Origin: Liopterus haemorrhoidalis
Lineage: Eukaryota; Arthropoda; Insecta; Coleoptera; Dytiscidae
DNA length: 64,000 bases
Direction: 5' to 3'
NCBI GenBank assembly: GCA_963971575.1
Contig: OZ020618.1
Span: 30,060,540 to 30,124,539 of the forward strand
Positions 25,180 to 36,356 of the stretch are shown here, piece by piece; positions within the stretch are counted from its first letter, which is position 1; every line of letters starts with the position of its first letter. The notes under the pieces were generated by a model that saw only the letters and a program-made list of their open reading frames with translations, ran no database searches and was not told where the DNA came from. The position numbers and the translations under genes were made by a program.

Positions 25180-26615
25180 CAGGGTTTCCCAAACTGTGCT
25201 CCGCGAGCAGATTAGACAGAAAAGTAAATAAAATAAATGAGATCAGATTTGAAAATATTGTTTGTTTTTATTTTTTCAAAACGTTTCACTCAGAAATGAT
25301 AGGTTACTGAAGGTAACAAAAGCTCGAATCTCAGTAGTTCAACTGATCATTGAAAAAGTGTTAACCATTATGAAATACAAACATACAGCTGAGTGACTGT
25401 TGATATTACAAGGCTGATATATTACAAGAGCGGCATATAATACCGTCAAAATTCCTTAAAATTTGCCAAATAATAGATAATGGATGTTGTGATGTTTCAT
25501 GCAACGGGAATATGAATTACCTATATTCTTTATATTTCTTATAATTCAGACAGGAAGTCAGTAAGTCATAATGGTGCAGTGTTATTTATTTGTTTTTGCT
25601 GCAACTATTTTTCGATGGATCGCTGGCTTAAGTATGGATTGTTAAAAAAAGCTGCCAAAGTCTCCGTCTCAGAACGTCCAGTAGACGATAAGTGTGTTCA
25701 AATATTATAAAGATAGTATTTTATAGTTTTTTCTTACGCTTAAGACTTATGGATTAAGTTTTTACCAACCGCTACATACATATGCATAGATATAAGAGAG
25801 GTACTGTGATCGTACTGATTTTGACATTTTTAAATTTCGATGGATATCCACGGATTGAGGTTCCTACCTTATGCTTTTACTATTTTTAGCATTATGTCTG
25901 TCACTCTATTTGTATGCCTGTCTGTCGGTCCTTGGACACTTGTAAAGCAAATTTGGCTAAACGGATTTTTATGAAACTTCATTTTTAGGCTTCTCACACC
26001 AATGGCATCAGTTAATCAACTTTTGGTAAAAAGCGGTCATCTAGAAATGGGAGATTTTTAGCGGTCAGTCCTGTTCAAAAAAAAAAATTTTTACGTTATT
26101 TTGACTTTATTTTTAGTAACAATACTTATTAAGTATTTATTTTGTCATACGTATATGTAATGTTTCCACGGTAATGGTAAATAATTTGTGTTAGAAAGTA
26201 TTTTGTTTAAGTACCTATTTTGTGATGTCGTTCGACCTTGTGGTGGCCACAACTGATTTTTTATTAATATTTTTGCTTTTAACTAACAAAGCATTCTGAC
26301 ATTTTGCTCAGTTTATAATCCGTACCAGATAACTTTTCAAGATCGGCATAAAACAATTATCCTGTATCGATCAACTTAGAAATTAATTTCCAGAACATAT
26401 CACACGCCAAGATCCTCTAAAATATATATAAATATATAGCCAGTAGTGTACGTGCTCGCATTCTCAATACGTATAAATTCCGATGTTGTGAATATCTCCC
26501 CCTTCCCTCCGAAACATTTTTCTGCCTACGCCACTGTATATAGCAACGATAGTGCTCCGTGACGAATTATTCTCGTGAAAAGTGCTCCGCGGCTCAAAAA
26601 GTTAGGGAAACTCTG
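25180..26615. mobile_element. hAT-type element, TSD TTCTATAG
   Basis: Starts CAGGGTTTCCCAAACTGTGC and ends with the imperfect inverted copy (GTTAGGGAAACTCTG); a GTGCTCCGCG motif recurs inside each end. A perfect 8-bp target duplication TTCTATAG lies at 25172-25179 and 26616-26623, diagnostic of hAT. No transposase frame survives. It contains a HINE-2 copy (25759-26256). Confidence 0.92.
25759..26256 (+). mobile_element. HINE-2 copy a (diverged)
   Basis: Begins TTTTTACCAACCG, has a short degraded TCTG tract (about 25907-25930), and ends with GTCGTTCGACC, then the hairpin segment TGTGGTGGCCACAACTGA next to a T run. It is the most diverged of three HINE-2 copies (others at 36336 and 42729) and lies inside a hAT element. 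Confidence 0.75.
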
Positions 26616-26623
26616 TTCTATAG

Positions 26624-27025
26624 CTTCAAATGCACTCAAATCATTTTCAAATATCTTCATGGATCACAAGAAAAGCTATATTTTGATACCAGTTTTATGT
26701 TGCTTACTTTACACATTTTGAGTTGTTACGAAATATTTTGCATATTTAGAACAATAAGTGCATATTTCGGACTATTTTTATTATTAATTAATTTTTTTTG
26801 GTATATTATTCCTAATCCATGTAAGGTCATTTAAGGATCACAATGGCATGTTTGTTATTTGTTGACCTCAGGGTTTTACAATGTACATGTGTGGGATGTC
26901 GGCAAGTTACATAAAATGAATTCTGTAGTGAGATAGATGTAACGTCGTATGATCGATCAAAACGGAGTAATAAAAATCAAAATACAAAACTATTCAGTTA
27001 TTGTGTTTTTGTGGAGTGAAGATCG
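26624..27025. other. No gene recognised
   Basis: A/T-rich spacer between the hAT element and HINE-1 copy D; no frame or repeat assigned. Confidence 0.4.
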
Positions 27026-27077
27026 TTTTTAGGGTTTTGTAGGTATGACCAAAAAACCCTTATACCGTCATTTTGTC

Positions 27078-27135
<58 letters not shown>

Positions 27136-27987
27136 TCGGTTAAAATTGTAGCCAAACGGCTAAACCTAGAGAGTTGAAATTTGGCATGTTTATACAACTC
27201 TTTGACCCGCACATAGGAAAAATACTAAAACATCTAAAAAACATACCCCCCTAAAAATATAAACAAATATGTGCTCATCGAAAACAAAAATATTTTTTTT
27301 TAATTCTGAGTAGGGTATCAAATCAAAGCCCTTAGTACGTGGATTAACGATCAAATTTTTATTTTTGCAAAATAAATTATTTTGATGCGATTTTTGCCAA
27401 AATTGTGCAAAAAAATTTTTGTCCCACACCCTGTAGCCCAGATGGTTTAAACTAAAAATCTAAAAAAATTCCAAGTAATGTATATTGGTGTGAACCGAAA
27501 TAGTACAACAGGAATTTTTGATCAGATTATGTTTTCGGAAAATAACGCATTTTTTGTGGTTTTTGGTTCACAAAGTACAAAAGTTATACCAATGTAAGAC
27601 ACTGATAAGCTAAGCGTCCGATGGCGCAACGCGTTAGTGCGCTGGTGTCGGAAGCTAAAATTCTCTGGAAAACGAAGGGTTTCGAGTTCGAGTACGGACG
27701 GAGTGAGTTTTATTTTTCTGTTTTTTTTTTGCATTTTTATTATGTTGAAATTATTTTGTCAAAATTCTAGTTATATTTTGACAAATGTTGTATTTAATTT
27801 TTAAGAGCGTAAATTTAATAACCAGTCTTATTATATGATTAACAGACGATAAATTATTTTAAAAATATCGTTCATTTTGCCGTGATTACTATAAAGTAAA
27901 ATTTGTCCTACACACTCAGCATACCGCCTTCACTTATTATATACCTGCGAAACCCTGAAATGTGTGAATATTCACACTTCACATCAA
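27026..27987 (+). mobile_element. HINE-1 copy D (uninterrupted reference)
   Basis: Plus-oriented. Starts TTTTTAGGGTTTTGTAGG, contains (GTCT)n at about 27077-27133, and ends ...AATACCTGCG..GAAACCCTGAAATG (inverted start motif), then a hairpin GTGTGAATATTCACAC and CATCAA next to a T run. It is not broken by other elements, so it shows the empty sites of the mariner and SINE found in copy A. It contains a tRNA-like module at 27615-27700. No protein is encoded; short frames through the microsatellite are fortuitous. Confidence 0.78.
27615..27700 (+). other. tRNA-like module in HINE-1 copy D
   Basis: CGTCCG and CGGACG at the ends (27615-27620, 27695-27700) can pair as an acceptor-like stem. TGGCGCAACGCGTTAGTGCG forms a D-arm-like stem (GCGC/GCGC) like arginine-type tRNAs. 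GAGTTCGAGTAC resembles box B with a final mismatch. The middle is about 15 bases too long for a standard tRNA, so a functional tRNA is unlikely. Confidence 0.6.
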
Positions 27988-28153
27988 TTTTTTAACTTTT
28001 GTATAGTACGAAATATCTTTTAAGAAAGGCCTGAAAATGTTGTGAAGTTCAGGGTATTAAGAATTAAAGATGAGCGTAGAGAAGTCTTTTGCAATGTATG
28101 GTGTACAACTGTAACTTCCTTATTTCATTTTGTAGCATACATTTTAACAAAAA

Positions 28154-28400
28154 ACAGCGGCGCTAGTAGGCAGTATGGAGGGGTTTGGGCTCCTCCAAAA
28201 TTGCTCTAGCCCTCAGTTGCCCTTCTCACCCCGAAATGCTTGAAGAAAAATATGCGCGCAGGAAGGACCTGTTTTTAGGTCATCACTAATTTTAGAAGTG
28301 AGGACCTTTGTTTTATTTTTTGAGTCATCATTTGTATTTTAAGAGTGAGAGAGTGAGGACCTTTTTTTAGGTCATCACTTGTATTTTCATCTATCTGCAC
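28154..28400. mobile_element. Partial hAT-type MITE (CAGCGGCGCTAG end)
   Basis: The left end CAGCGGCGCTAG and internal modules (GAGGACCTTTTTTTAGGTCA, ATCACTTGTATTTT) match the complete element at 57591-57830. The right inverted end is missing. The GTGAGGACC module occurs twice here. Confidence 0.6.
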
Positions 28401-28786
28401 GAGTATTAATAACGATAAAAAATGATGAATAATGACCTCTCACAACAAAAAACAATTAATTAACTTATTTTAATACAAAAACAAATAAGTTTGAAAGTGG
28501 AAAAATAAAAGTAGACAGAGGGTTTCATACAAAGCACATTATTATTTTTTTCTCGTCTGAAACTCTCCTACACAGTTATAGAGGATTATAATTAGCTTTA
28601 ATTTTTAAGATTAGTATTTAAATACTAATAAAATAAATAATTGTGTTCATAATTTAAATTTGAAATGATTAGACAAAAATAATAAATGCTAGTAATATAT
28701 AATAATATGCTAAGAGAGATAATAAATTTGCTGTGGCTATATGATTTTCTATTAAACAAAAATAATGTTTGCTAATAAATATTGTT
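28401..28786. other. No gene recognised
   Basis: Very A/T-rich; nothing assigned. Confidence 0.4.
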
Positions 28787-28798
28787 AAAAAGAAAAAA

Positions 28799-29678
28799 TT
28801 GATATGAAGTGTGAATTTTCACACATTTCAGGGTTTCGCAGGTATTTAGTAAGTGAATGATGATTATTTGGGATGCCAAAACAAATTTTATGTCAAAAAA
28901 TTTTTTTATGAATTTTTATTCGAATGCCTAATACCATTATTTAAGTTTCTAAATAAGTGCAGTATTTTTTTTTTTTTATATAGCTAGGTTTATTAAGATT
29001 TTGAAAATTGCGCCTATGGCTTCCATTGGTTGCTTAAATCATAAGCCTGATTTCCTATGCATTCAAACCTAGAATTAAATTATAATTTCAACATTTCCCA
29101 CTGGTTATTAAATTTATGCTTTTAAAAATTAAATGCAACATTTACCAAAATATGACTAGATATTTGACAAAATAATTTAAAAAACACAAAAAATGCGTTA
29201 TTCCCCGAAAACATAATCTGATCAAATATTCCTGTTGTACTATTCTGGTTCACACCAATGTACATTACTTAGAATTTTTTCAGATTTTTAGTTTAAACCT
29301 TCTGGGCTACAGGGTGTGGGACAAAAATTATTTTGACGCGATTTATACCAAAATTGTGCAAAATTGTGCAAAAATAAAAATTTGATCGTTAATCCACGTA
29401 CTAAGGGCTTTCATTTGATACCCTACTCCGAATTTTAAAGAAATATATTTTTTTTTTCGATGAGCACATATTTGTTTATATTTTTAGAGGGATATGTTTT
29501 TTAGATGTTTTAGTATTTCCTATGTGCGGGTCAAAGAGTTGTATAAGCATGCCAAATTTCAACTCTCTAGGTTTAGCCGTTTGGCTACAATTTTTACCGA
29601 ACAGACAGACAGACAGACAGAAAGACGACAAAATGACGGTATAAGGGTTTTTTGGTCATACCTACTAAACCCTAAAAA
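28799..29678 (-). mobile_element. HINE-1 copy B (lacks tRNA-like module)
   Basis: Minus-oriented. The 3' hairpin GTGTGAATTTTCACAC lies at the left, and the 5' end AGGGTTTAGTAGGTATGACC with (CAGA)n at the right. Unlike copies A, C and D it has no tRNA-like insert: the flanking blocks meet directly at about 29175-29190. Both sides are flanked by AAAAAGAAAAAA (28787-28798 and within 29674-29686), either chance low complexity or a duplication. Confidence 0.75.
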
Positions 29679-29711
29679 AGAAAAAATATTGCTGTCATGA
29701 GATTTATTGAT

Positions 29712-29866
29712 TCATTTTTTTTTTTTTTTTTTATTCTTAAAAAAACCACAGATCATGACAAGACTCCTAATTACACTGTGGCGCACAAGCATTCATGACC
29801 TGACCGGAGTTCGAACCCGGAACCTTTGCCTCGTGAAGCAGCAGTTCAGTTTGCTGAGCCGGCTCA
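29712..29866 (-). mobile_element. SINE-3 (tRNA-derived, poly-A tail)
   Basis: On the minus strand GGCTCAGCAAACTG (box-A-like, plus 29847-29860) precedes CCGGGTTCGAACTCCGG (perfect box B, plus 29804-29820). A body of about 70 bp then ends in a run of A (plus T run 29715-29731). Sequence differs from SINE-1 and SINE-2. The target duplication is unclear. Confidence 0.7.
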
Positions 29867-30592
29867 TTGATCCGGCTCAGTGATCGAACTCATTGATTCG
29901 GCTCGGTGAACGGGCTCATTGATCGGGCTAAGTAAACATGTTCCCGAGACACAGGTCGGTCAGTTGTCGGTCGTTCGTTCAATACGATTGTTGGTTTGCA
30001 ATATGTAGGTAGAACGTCGCTCAGACACAGTTCGGTCAGTTGTCGGTCGTTCATTCAATACGGTTGTTAGTTGGCAATATGTAGGTAGAACGTGAACTCA
30101 GTTAAATAAATAAAACTCTATAGAAGTGAATTATCTAACATTTTTGCCGGGTTAATAGTAAACAAACAATTCACTTATGTAGCTACTGTATTTTAAACCA
30201 GATATGTTAAATTTATGGCGATGTTTATTGCCCTTATAAATCGAACATCTGGGATTTGGGCAATATTTTGAATATTTTTATATAGTATGGTTGTAAGAAT
30301 ATACAGACTAAGCCTATTAGTTTCAAATAGACTGCCCTACAAATTGATGACAAAATACACTTTATGATAATACACTACAATGAGAGTTCTCGCGAAGTTC
30401 AACATGACATCGATCCAGATCCGGATCACTTCGGTCACTGCTCACAATCGCCCGATCTATCGTATCTTTGAAACTTAAAACTATGCAGTGAGCCGTGAGC
30501 TGGCTCATTTCAATTTGGTGAACAGTGTCATTTTGGTCAGTGTTCTGAGCAGGCTCAGTGAGCCGGTTCGTTCGTGAACGACCCATCTCTAA
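29867..30592. mobile_element. Remnant hAT-type element with GAGCCGGCTCA repeats
   Basis: The right end reads GTGAACGACCCATCTCT (30575-30591); its reverse, AGAGATGGGTCGTTCAC, is a common arthropod hAT terminus. The left part carries short tandem GGCTCAnTGATC units (29860-29930) and two copies of a ~73-bp repeat (about 29950-30022 and 30023-30095, with CGGTCAGTTGTCGGTCGTTC). The left terminus is not seen. A 92-codon minus frame inside is not recognised as protein. Confidence 0.5.
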
Positions 30593-31030
30593 TACTAACT
30601 GGATTAGTGTAATAAAATTTTGCAGTGTAAATTTGCACACAAAAAAATAAATAATAAATCACTCGAAGTTGTTTAAATAAATACATAAATTCAGTAATTA
30701 ATATACAAATGTATATTCATTATAATGGTACGTAAATCAACGGATGCTGATGTGATTCTACTACACACTGGCGGTAAACTTTTTTATAACAATATTAAAT
30801 CACACAAGTGGTTAACACGCTACAAAAATTATTAATAATTGAATTGGTGAACTGTTCGGTCGGTGCGTTACAACTGTCAACAACAAAAATTTTCATGGGT
30901 ATTACCAGCGGCTCTAAATATGTTTTTATTTAAATAAATAAAACTAAAAATATATTATAATTAATAAAATAATATATTTTAGGAAATATACATACATATA
31001 TATATATATAAAGTTATTCCGTGTGTATAT
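30593..31030. other. No gene recognised
   Basis: A/T-rich with a (TA)n tract at about 30996-31009. Confidence 0.4.
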
Positions 31031-31031
31031 T

Positions 31032-31190
31032 ACTGGGCTTCGAACCGGAACTGAACCAAAAACCGAAAAAAACTGTTATTTTTGTCGGAACGAAAATCGG
31101 AACAGAACCGAAAAAAAATATCGGTTTATTTCGGTTCAGATAATGTTTATGTGAGTGAATATAAAATACATTTTATATAAGATTATTTTT
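31032..31190. mobile_element. Partial copy of the CAGGGCTTCGAACC MITE
   Basis: ACTGGGCTTCGAACC starts a segment colinear with the left part of the element at 15006-15488, including TTATTTTTGTCGGAACG and the AATGTTTATG...GAGTGAATAT block. It ends at about 31190 without the right terminus. Confidence 0.7.
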
Positions 31191-32348
31191 TAAACTAATG
31201 AACAGAAAAAAATCGTAATTCGTAATTATTTAAACTGACTTAGTTTTTGCTTACAAGTATTACCCATACAAATGCCGAAAAACCAATTTCGTGATTTGGC
31301 CCTAATCAACCCCTAAAGGGCTGAACCTACAATCGGGGTGGATTATACATCCCGTTGTATTTCCTGTGTTCGTTTAGTTGCAAGTTTACTTTTTGGCACA
31401 TAGGTGTCTTTTTAAAATATCTCGAAATGGTACTGACAGTTTTTTGAAATTTCACCCCTATAGGATGAAAAGGGGTGAATTTTGAATTCAAGGATTCCTT
31501 AAATCTCTTAGGGCCAATAAGATATTGACTCGCTTTTTGCTTACAAAGATACCCATACAAATACCGAAAAACTTATTTCAGGATTTTGTCCTAATCAACT
31601 CCTAAAGGGGTGGATCTACAATCGGGGTGGATTATACATCCCGTTGTATTTCCTGTGTTCGTTTAGTTGCAACATTACTTTTTGGCACATAGGTGTCTTT
31701 TTAAAATATCTCGAAATGGTTTTGACAGTTATTTAAAATGTCACCCCTAAAGGGTGAAAAGGGGTGAATTGTGATTTCAAGGATTCCTTAATACCTCTTA
31801 GGACCAAGATATCGACTTGCTTTTTGCTTACAAGGACTATCCATGCAAATTTCGAAAAACTTATTTCAGAATTTTATCTTAATCAACCCCTGAAGGGGTG
31901 AACCTACAATTGGGGTGAATTATATATTCCGTTGTATTTCCTGTGTTTGTCGAGTTTTAACATTCATTTTTGGCACATAGGTGCCTTTATATGATATCTC
32001 GAAATGGTTTTGATAGTTTTTTAAAATTTCACCCCTAAAGGATGAAATGGGGTGAGTTGTGATTTCAAGGATTCCTTAATATCTCCTAGGATCAATAAGA
32101 TATCGACTTAAAGGGGTGATTCTACAATTCGGCTGAACTATACATCCCGTCGTACTTCCTGTGTTTGTTTAGTTCCTTTTCAACATTCGTCAACATTCCT
32201 TTTTGGCACATAGGTGTCTTTTTAAAATATTTTGAAATGGTTTTGACAGTTTTTTTAAATTTTACCCCAAAAGGATGAACAGGGGTGAATTGTGATTTTA
32301 AGGATTCTTTTATGTCTCTTAAGACTAATAAGATACCGACTTGGTTTT

Positions 32349-32509
32349 TATTGGATATACCAACGTAAAATCAATATTATTACTCAAAATACAATATTTA
32401 TTTTAATTCATATTATAACATAAAATATATCAGCAATTTGTTATAATCAAATATAATATCTCGTCTTTTTTTACTAAGCCAGATTATTAAATTTTCAACA
32501 TAATCAACA
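32349..32509 (-). repeat. Copia 3' LTR
   Basis: 161 bp, matching 39686-39845 with about eight differences and small indels. On its right (plus 32510-32520, AACTCCCCTTT) lies the polypurine tract AAAGGGGAGTT in element orientation, the plus-strand primer. Confidence 0.92.
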
Positions 32510-32931
32510 AACTCCCCTTTGTTGAAAATTTTCTTCAAGACCATAGCCTTCTTTTTCTCTATTTAATAAATTTGGTCCTAAAGGTTTTGTCATTCCATCT
32601 GCTATCATCTTCTGATTTGAAATGTAGTTAATTTCCAAACGATTATTTTCAATTTCATCTCTTATAAAAAAATATTTTAATTCTATATGTTTCGTTCTTT
32701 GATGTCTAATTGGATTCTCCGATAAATATTTTGCTGCTTGATTATCGGTGTAAATTTTGAAAATTTTATTATTCAATTTCCCAAAACCGATTTCGCTCAA
32801 AAACATTGCTAGCCATTTACCTTCCTTTACAGCTTCTGTAAGTGCTATGAATTCCGCCTCACATGTCGAAAGAGTAACCATGGACTGTTTCACTGATCGC
32901 CAACTAATTGCAGTACCACATAATTTAAAAA
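32510..32931 (-). pseudogene. Copia RNase H domain (3' part of pol)
   Basis: C-terminal part of the copia polyprotein, degrading RNA in the RNA/DNA hybrid. It starts after the HINE-1 insertion with KLCGTAISWRSVKQ. Typical copia RNase H motifs follow: TLSTCEAEFIALTEA (catalytic E), YTDNQAAKYLSENP (catalytic D), RTKHIELKYFFIRD and MIADGMTKPLGP (third acidic residue). The frame runs open from the HINE-1 edge to the edge of the 3' LTR. The 5' half of pol lies beyond the insertion, at 34050-34975. Confidence 0.9.
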
Positions 32932-33939
32932 TTGATGTGAAGTGTGAATTTTCACACATTGCAGGGTTTTGCAGGTATTTAATAACTGAATGATGATTAT
33001 TTGGGATGCCAAAACAAATTTTATGTCAAAATATTTTTTTATGAATTTTAATTCGAATGCCTAATACCATTATTTAAGTTTCTAAATATGTGCAGTATTT
33101 TTTTTACATAGCAAGGTTCATTAAGATTTTGAAAATTGCGCCTATGGCTTCTATTGGTTGCTTAAATCATTAGCCACGCCCTCTGATTTCGTATACATCA
33201 AACAGAATTAAATTATAATTTCAACACTTCCCACTGGTTATTAAATTTACGCTTTTAAAAATTATATGCAACATTTGCCAAAATATAGCTAGAATTTTTA
33301 CTGTTAAATTTTTTAATTTTTAATATTAAATAATTTAAACAACGGAAAACTGCAAAAAAAAAAAAAATGAAAATTGACAGGATTCGAACTCTAGTTTGCA
33401 AGTTAACTGTGTTTAGCAAATTAGAAAACCAATGACTAAACACACATCGCTATCAGCGCTGACGTCTGAACTTGGTTACATAACGAATTAAATATTTAAC
33501 ATATTTTGGTTAAAAACACAAAAAATGCATTATTTTCCGAAAACATAATCTGATCAAAAATTCCTGTTGTACTATTCCGGTTCACACCAATATACATTAC
33601 TTAGAATTTTTTCACATTTTTAGTTTAAACCATCTGGGCTACAGGGTGTGGGACAAAAATTTTTTTGCACAATTTTGGCAAAAATCTCGTCAAAATAATT
33701 TATTTTCAAAAAATAAAATTTTGATCGTTAATCCACGTACTAAGGGCTTTCATTTGATACCCTACTCAGAATTTTAAAAAAATATTTTTTTTTTCGATGA
33801 GCACATATTTGTTTATATTTTTAGGGGGATATGTTTTTTAGATGTTTTAGTATTTTTCCTATGTGCGGGTCAAAAATTTGTACAATCATGCCAAATTTCA
33901 ACTCTCTAGGTTTAGCCGTTTGGCTACAATTTTTACCGA

Positions 33940-33997
<58 letters not shown>

Positions 33998-34049
33998 GAC
34001 AAAATGACGGTATAAGGGTTTTTTGGTCATACCTACAAAACCCTAAAAA
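32932..34049 (-). mobile_element. HINE-1 copy C inside copia pol
   Basis: Minus-oriented, 1118 bp. The 3' hairpin GTGTGAATTTTCACAC is at left (32939-32954); the 5' end TTTTTAGGGTTTTGTAGG is at right with (CAGA)n at 33941-33998. The interrupted copia frame defines the empty site: taking out the stretch from TTTTT to CATCAA rejoins the reverse transcriptase and RNase H segments in frame with no extra bases. That suggests insertion without a target duplication, although a 5-bp T duplication is formally equivalent. It contains a tRNA-like module. Confidence 0.85.
33374..33465 (-). other. tRNA-like module in HINE-1 copy C
   Basis: The minus strand reads GAGTTCGAATCCTG (perfect box B, plus 33378-33391). 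GCTGATAGCGATGTGTG upstream gives only a weak box A. It lies between the same HINE-1 blocks as the modules in copies A and D, and shares with them a T-rich 3' tail (TTTTTTTTTGCATTT-like), but its sequence is different. Confidence 0.5.
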
Positions 34050-34975
34050 CATATCCACTCGTAGATTTTCCATTTGAAAATGTTGAATTCCAACTAGCAT
34101 CTGAAAAACCTTCTAAGGTTTCATAAGAATTTTTGTATACAAGTTTATGCTCTTTTGTTCCTTTCAGATATCTTAATATTCTCTTGAGTGCTGTGAAATG
34201 TTCTTGTCCATTAAAATTGTTAAATTGACTCAAATAATGTGTCGCAAACGCAATGTCTGGTCTGGTTCCTTGTACGAGATACATTAAGCTTACAATTATT
34301 GATTGATATTTTTCGTTAATTTCATTTCCATTTATTTTTTTTAAAACAATTCCTGATTCCATAGGCGTCTTTGAAATTTTACATTCTTGTAAATTATTTT
34401 CTTCTAATAATTTATTAATTAATGTTTCTTGGTCTATGGATATTCTTTTATTCTTTCTGTCTCTTGAAATTCGAATGCCTAAAATACATTTTGGTTCACC
34501 CAGGTCTTTTAAGTCTATTTCTTTTTTCAATTCATTAATATTTTCTTCCATCATTATTTCATTGTTTGAAGCCATAAGAAAATCGTCAACGTAAAGGGTT
34601 GCGATTATATAATCATCACATCTTCTTTTAATATAAACGCATGTATCCGATTCACACCTTCTATAACCATTTTTTCTCAAAATTGTATCTATTGTTATAT
34701 TCCAAACACGGCCTGATTGTTTCAGTCCATATATGGCTTTATTGAGTTTACATACCATCGTTTTTCTCTTTTCGTCTTCAATATTTAAACCTAACGGTAT
34801 TTAAATCTTCTTTCAGTTTATCGTGAAGATAAGCTGTCTTTACATCCAGCTGTCTTAAATGAAGATTTTCTAAATTTGCGATTGCTAAATTTGTTCGAAG
34901 ACTTTTCAGTCTCATCACCGGTGAAAATGTTTGTTCATAATCAATCCTTTTCTCTTGAGAACATCCAACCGCCAA
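34050..34975 (-). pseudogene. Copia reverse transcriptase (RVT_2 type)
   Basis: RNA-dependent DNA polymerase of the copia polyprotein, in two frames. The upstream part (34975-34778) has AVGCSQEKRIDYEQTFSPV and LRQLDVKTAYLHDKL (motif A). The downstream part (34758-34050) has CKLNKAIYGLKQSGRVW, the catalytic YVDD in TLYVDDFLMAS, and SLMYLVQGTRPDIAFA. A frameshift with a short deletion lies near 34760-34790. Another shift separates the start (YKARL) at about 34990. The frame is cut after STSGYVF by HINE-1. Confidence 0.93.
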
Positions 34976-34989
34976 AGTCGTGCCTTGTA

Positions 34990-35125
34990 TTTAATAATAA
35001 TATCTTTTATTTTAATTTTTTTACAATTTTTTACAATTTGTACATAATCATACATAATTTTATTATAAATATAATGAATGATAGATAAGGATTTTTTATA
35101 CAACAACAAAAAAAGTTTATACATA
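34990..35125. other. A/T-rich insert in copia pol
   Basis: About 115-130 bp of nearly pure A/T, including AATAATATAT-like runs, separates the copia frame ending IKETNK from the frame resuming IKYKARL. It has no homology to the copia family here and looks like a small secondary insertion. Confidence 0.5.
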
Positions 35126-35857
35126 TAAATACTTATTAGTTTCCTTTATTCTGAACAGCCATTTTGATTTTATTATTTTCTTTTCATCAGGTTTCGGTAC
35201 TAACGACCACGTTTTCATCTTTTCATGTGATAATAATTCATCTTCTACAGCTTCCATCCATCTTCTCGTATCAGTTCCACTCATTGCTTCATGGTAAGTT
35301 TGCGATGTGTTTTCTAAAATTATTGTTTCATAGGATTTTGTATTTGGTTGAATTTGTAATACTTCGGGCTTCTTCTTCTTCCTTGTTGATCTCCTTAGAT
35401 TATTATTATTTTCAATTATTGCTTCATTATTTTCTATAACTTCTTCGTTTCTTCCACTGTTTTCTTCATTCCTATCTTCAAAATTTCTATCGTCAAATTC
35501 ATCATCTTGTTTATCTGTTTCATAATCTTCTCGTAAAATAATTAAATTTTCAACCGATATTTTTTCTGTTCGTTTTTCTTGAAATAATTCTGCTCCATAT
35601 TCATTTTCTAGAAATTTTGCATCTGTACTTGAATATATTTTCTTCTTGATTGCATCATGAAATATCCAACCAAAATTCCAGCTTTATTTTTTGCTTCAAG
35701 TTTTCTTCTATTTTCTTTTGGAATCCAAGCGTATGTTTTGCACCCAATTACTTTTATATATGACAATGTTGGTTTTCTTCTGGACCATATTTCTTCTGGT
35801 GTTCGATCATTTAGTTTCTTTTTAATTAATCTATTTCTTATATATATTGAGTATTAG
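35125..35857 (-). pseudogene. Copia pol linker: integrase C-terminus to RT N-terminus
   Basis: The minus frame (with shifts near 35650 and 35840) reads DRTPEEIWSRRKPTLSYIKV, KTYAWIPKENRRKLEAKNK and AGILVGY (post-integrase region). An acidic low-complexity linker rich in E and N follows, then EAMSGTDTRRWMEAVEDELL and KKIIKSKWLFRIKE, the usual copia start of the reverse transcriptase. Confidence 0.8.
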
Positions 35858-36335
35858 CTGCTTCAGCACAAAAATTTAAAGGTAGTTTAGAATTATTAAG
35901 CATTGTTCGGGCTGTATCAATTATTGTACGATTTGCTCGTTCTGCAGTCTCATTTTGCATTGGAGTATGTGGCATTGTAATTTCATGATGAATCCCGTTA
36001 TTACTGAAATAATTATGAAGCTTATGATTAATAAACTCACCTCCATTATCTGATCTTACTCTTTTAAGTTTTCTTCCAGTTTCTTTCTCGCTTTCAGTTA
36101 TAAATTTAATTAAGTAATTTGCTGTTTCGTATTTATTAGTCATGAAGAATCCAAAAAAATTTCTACTAAAATCGTCTACAATTGTCAACATGTATAAGGT
36201 CTAATATTCCTGAACTTTGTTTCTTATTTATCGATTTAAATGATCTTCTTGAATGCTTTCCTTTTATGCATTCTTCACAAATATCCTTATCTGTCAACTT
36301 TATGTCAAAATTTCGAACTGACATATGTCCGCTCA
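35838..36335 (-). pseudogene. Copia GAG-pre-integrase end and integrase core
   Basis: From 36335 leftward the frame starts MSGHMSVRNFDIKL and continues ICEECIKGKHSRRSF, with a C-x2-C half of the zinc-binding HHCC domain. After a deletion of about 20 codons and a frameshift near 36185, the integrase core follows: TIVDDFSRNFFGF (first D), VRSDNGGEFINHKL (second D) and HTPMQNETAERANRTI (catalytic E). It would insert copia cDNA; the deletion makes it non-functional. Confidence 0.9.
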
Positions 36336-36356
36336 TTTTTACCGACCGTCAACATA

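Noticed and set aside
27615..27700. Functional tRNA gene
   Set aside because: Arm lengths and T stem do not fit, box B has a mismatch, and it lies inside a transposon; kept as tRNA-like only. The same goes for 19799 and 33374.
28787..29686. 12-bp target duplication around HINE-1 copy B
   Set aside because: AAAAAGAAAAAA on both sides is low-complexity, and the other copies show no duplication beyond T runs.
33821..34030. SVCLSVCLSVC-rich frame (and QTDRQTDRQ frames at 29494 and 37579) as proteins
   Set aside because: They are translations of (TCTG)n/(CAGA)n microsatellites in HINE elements.
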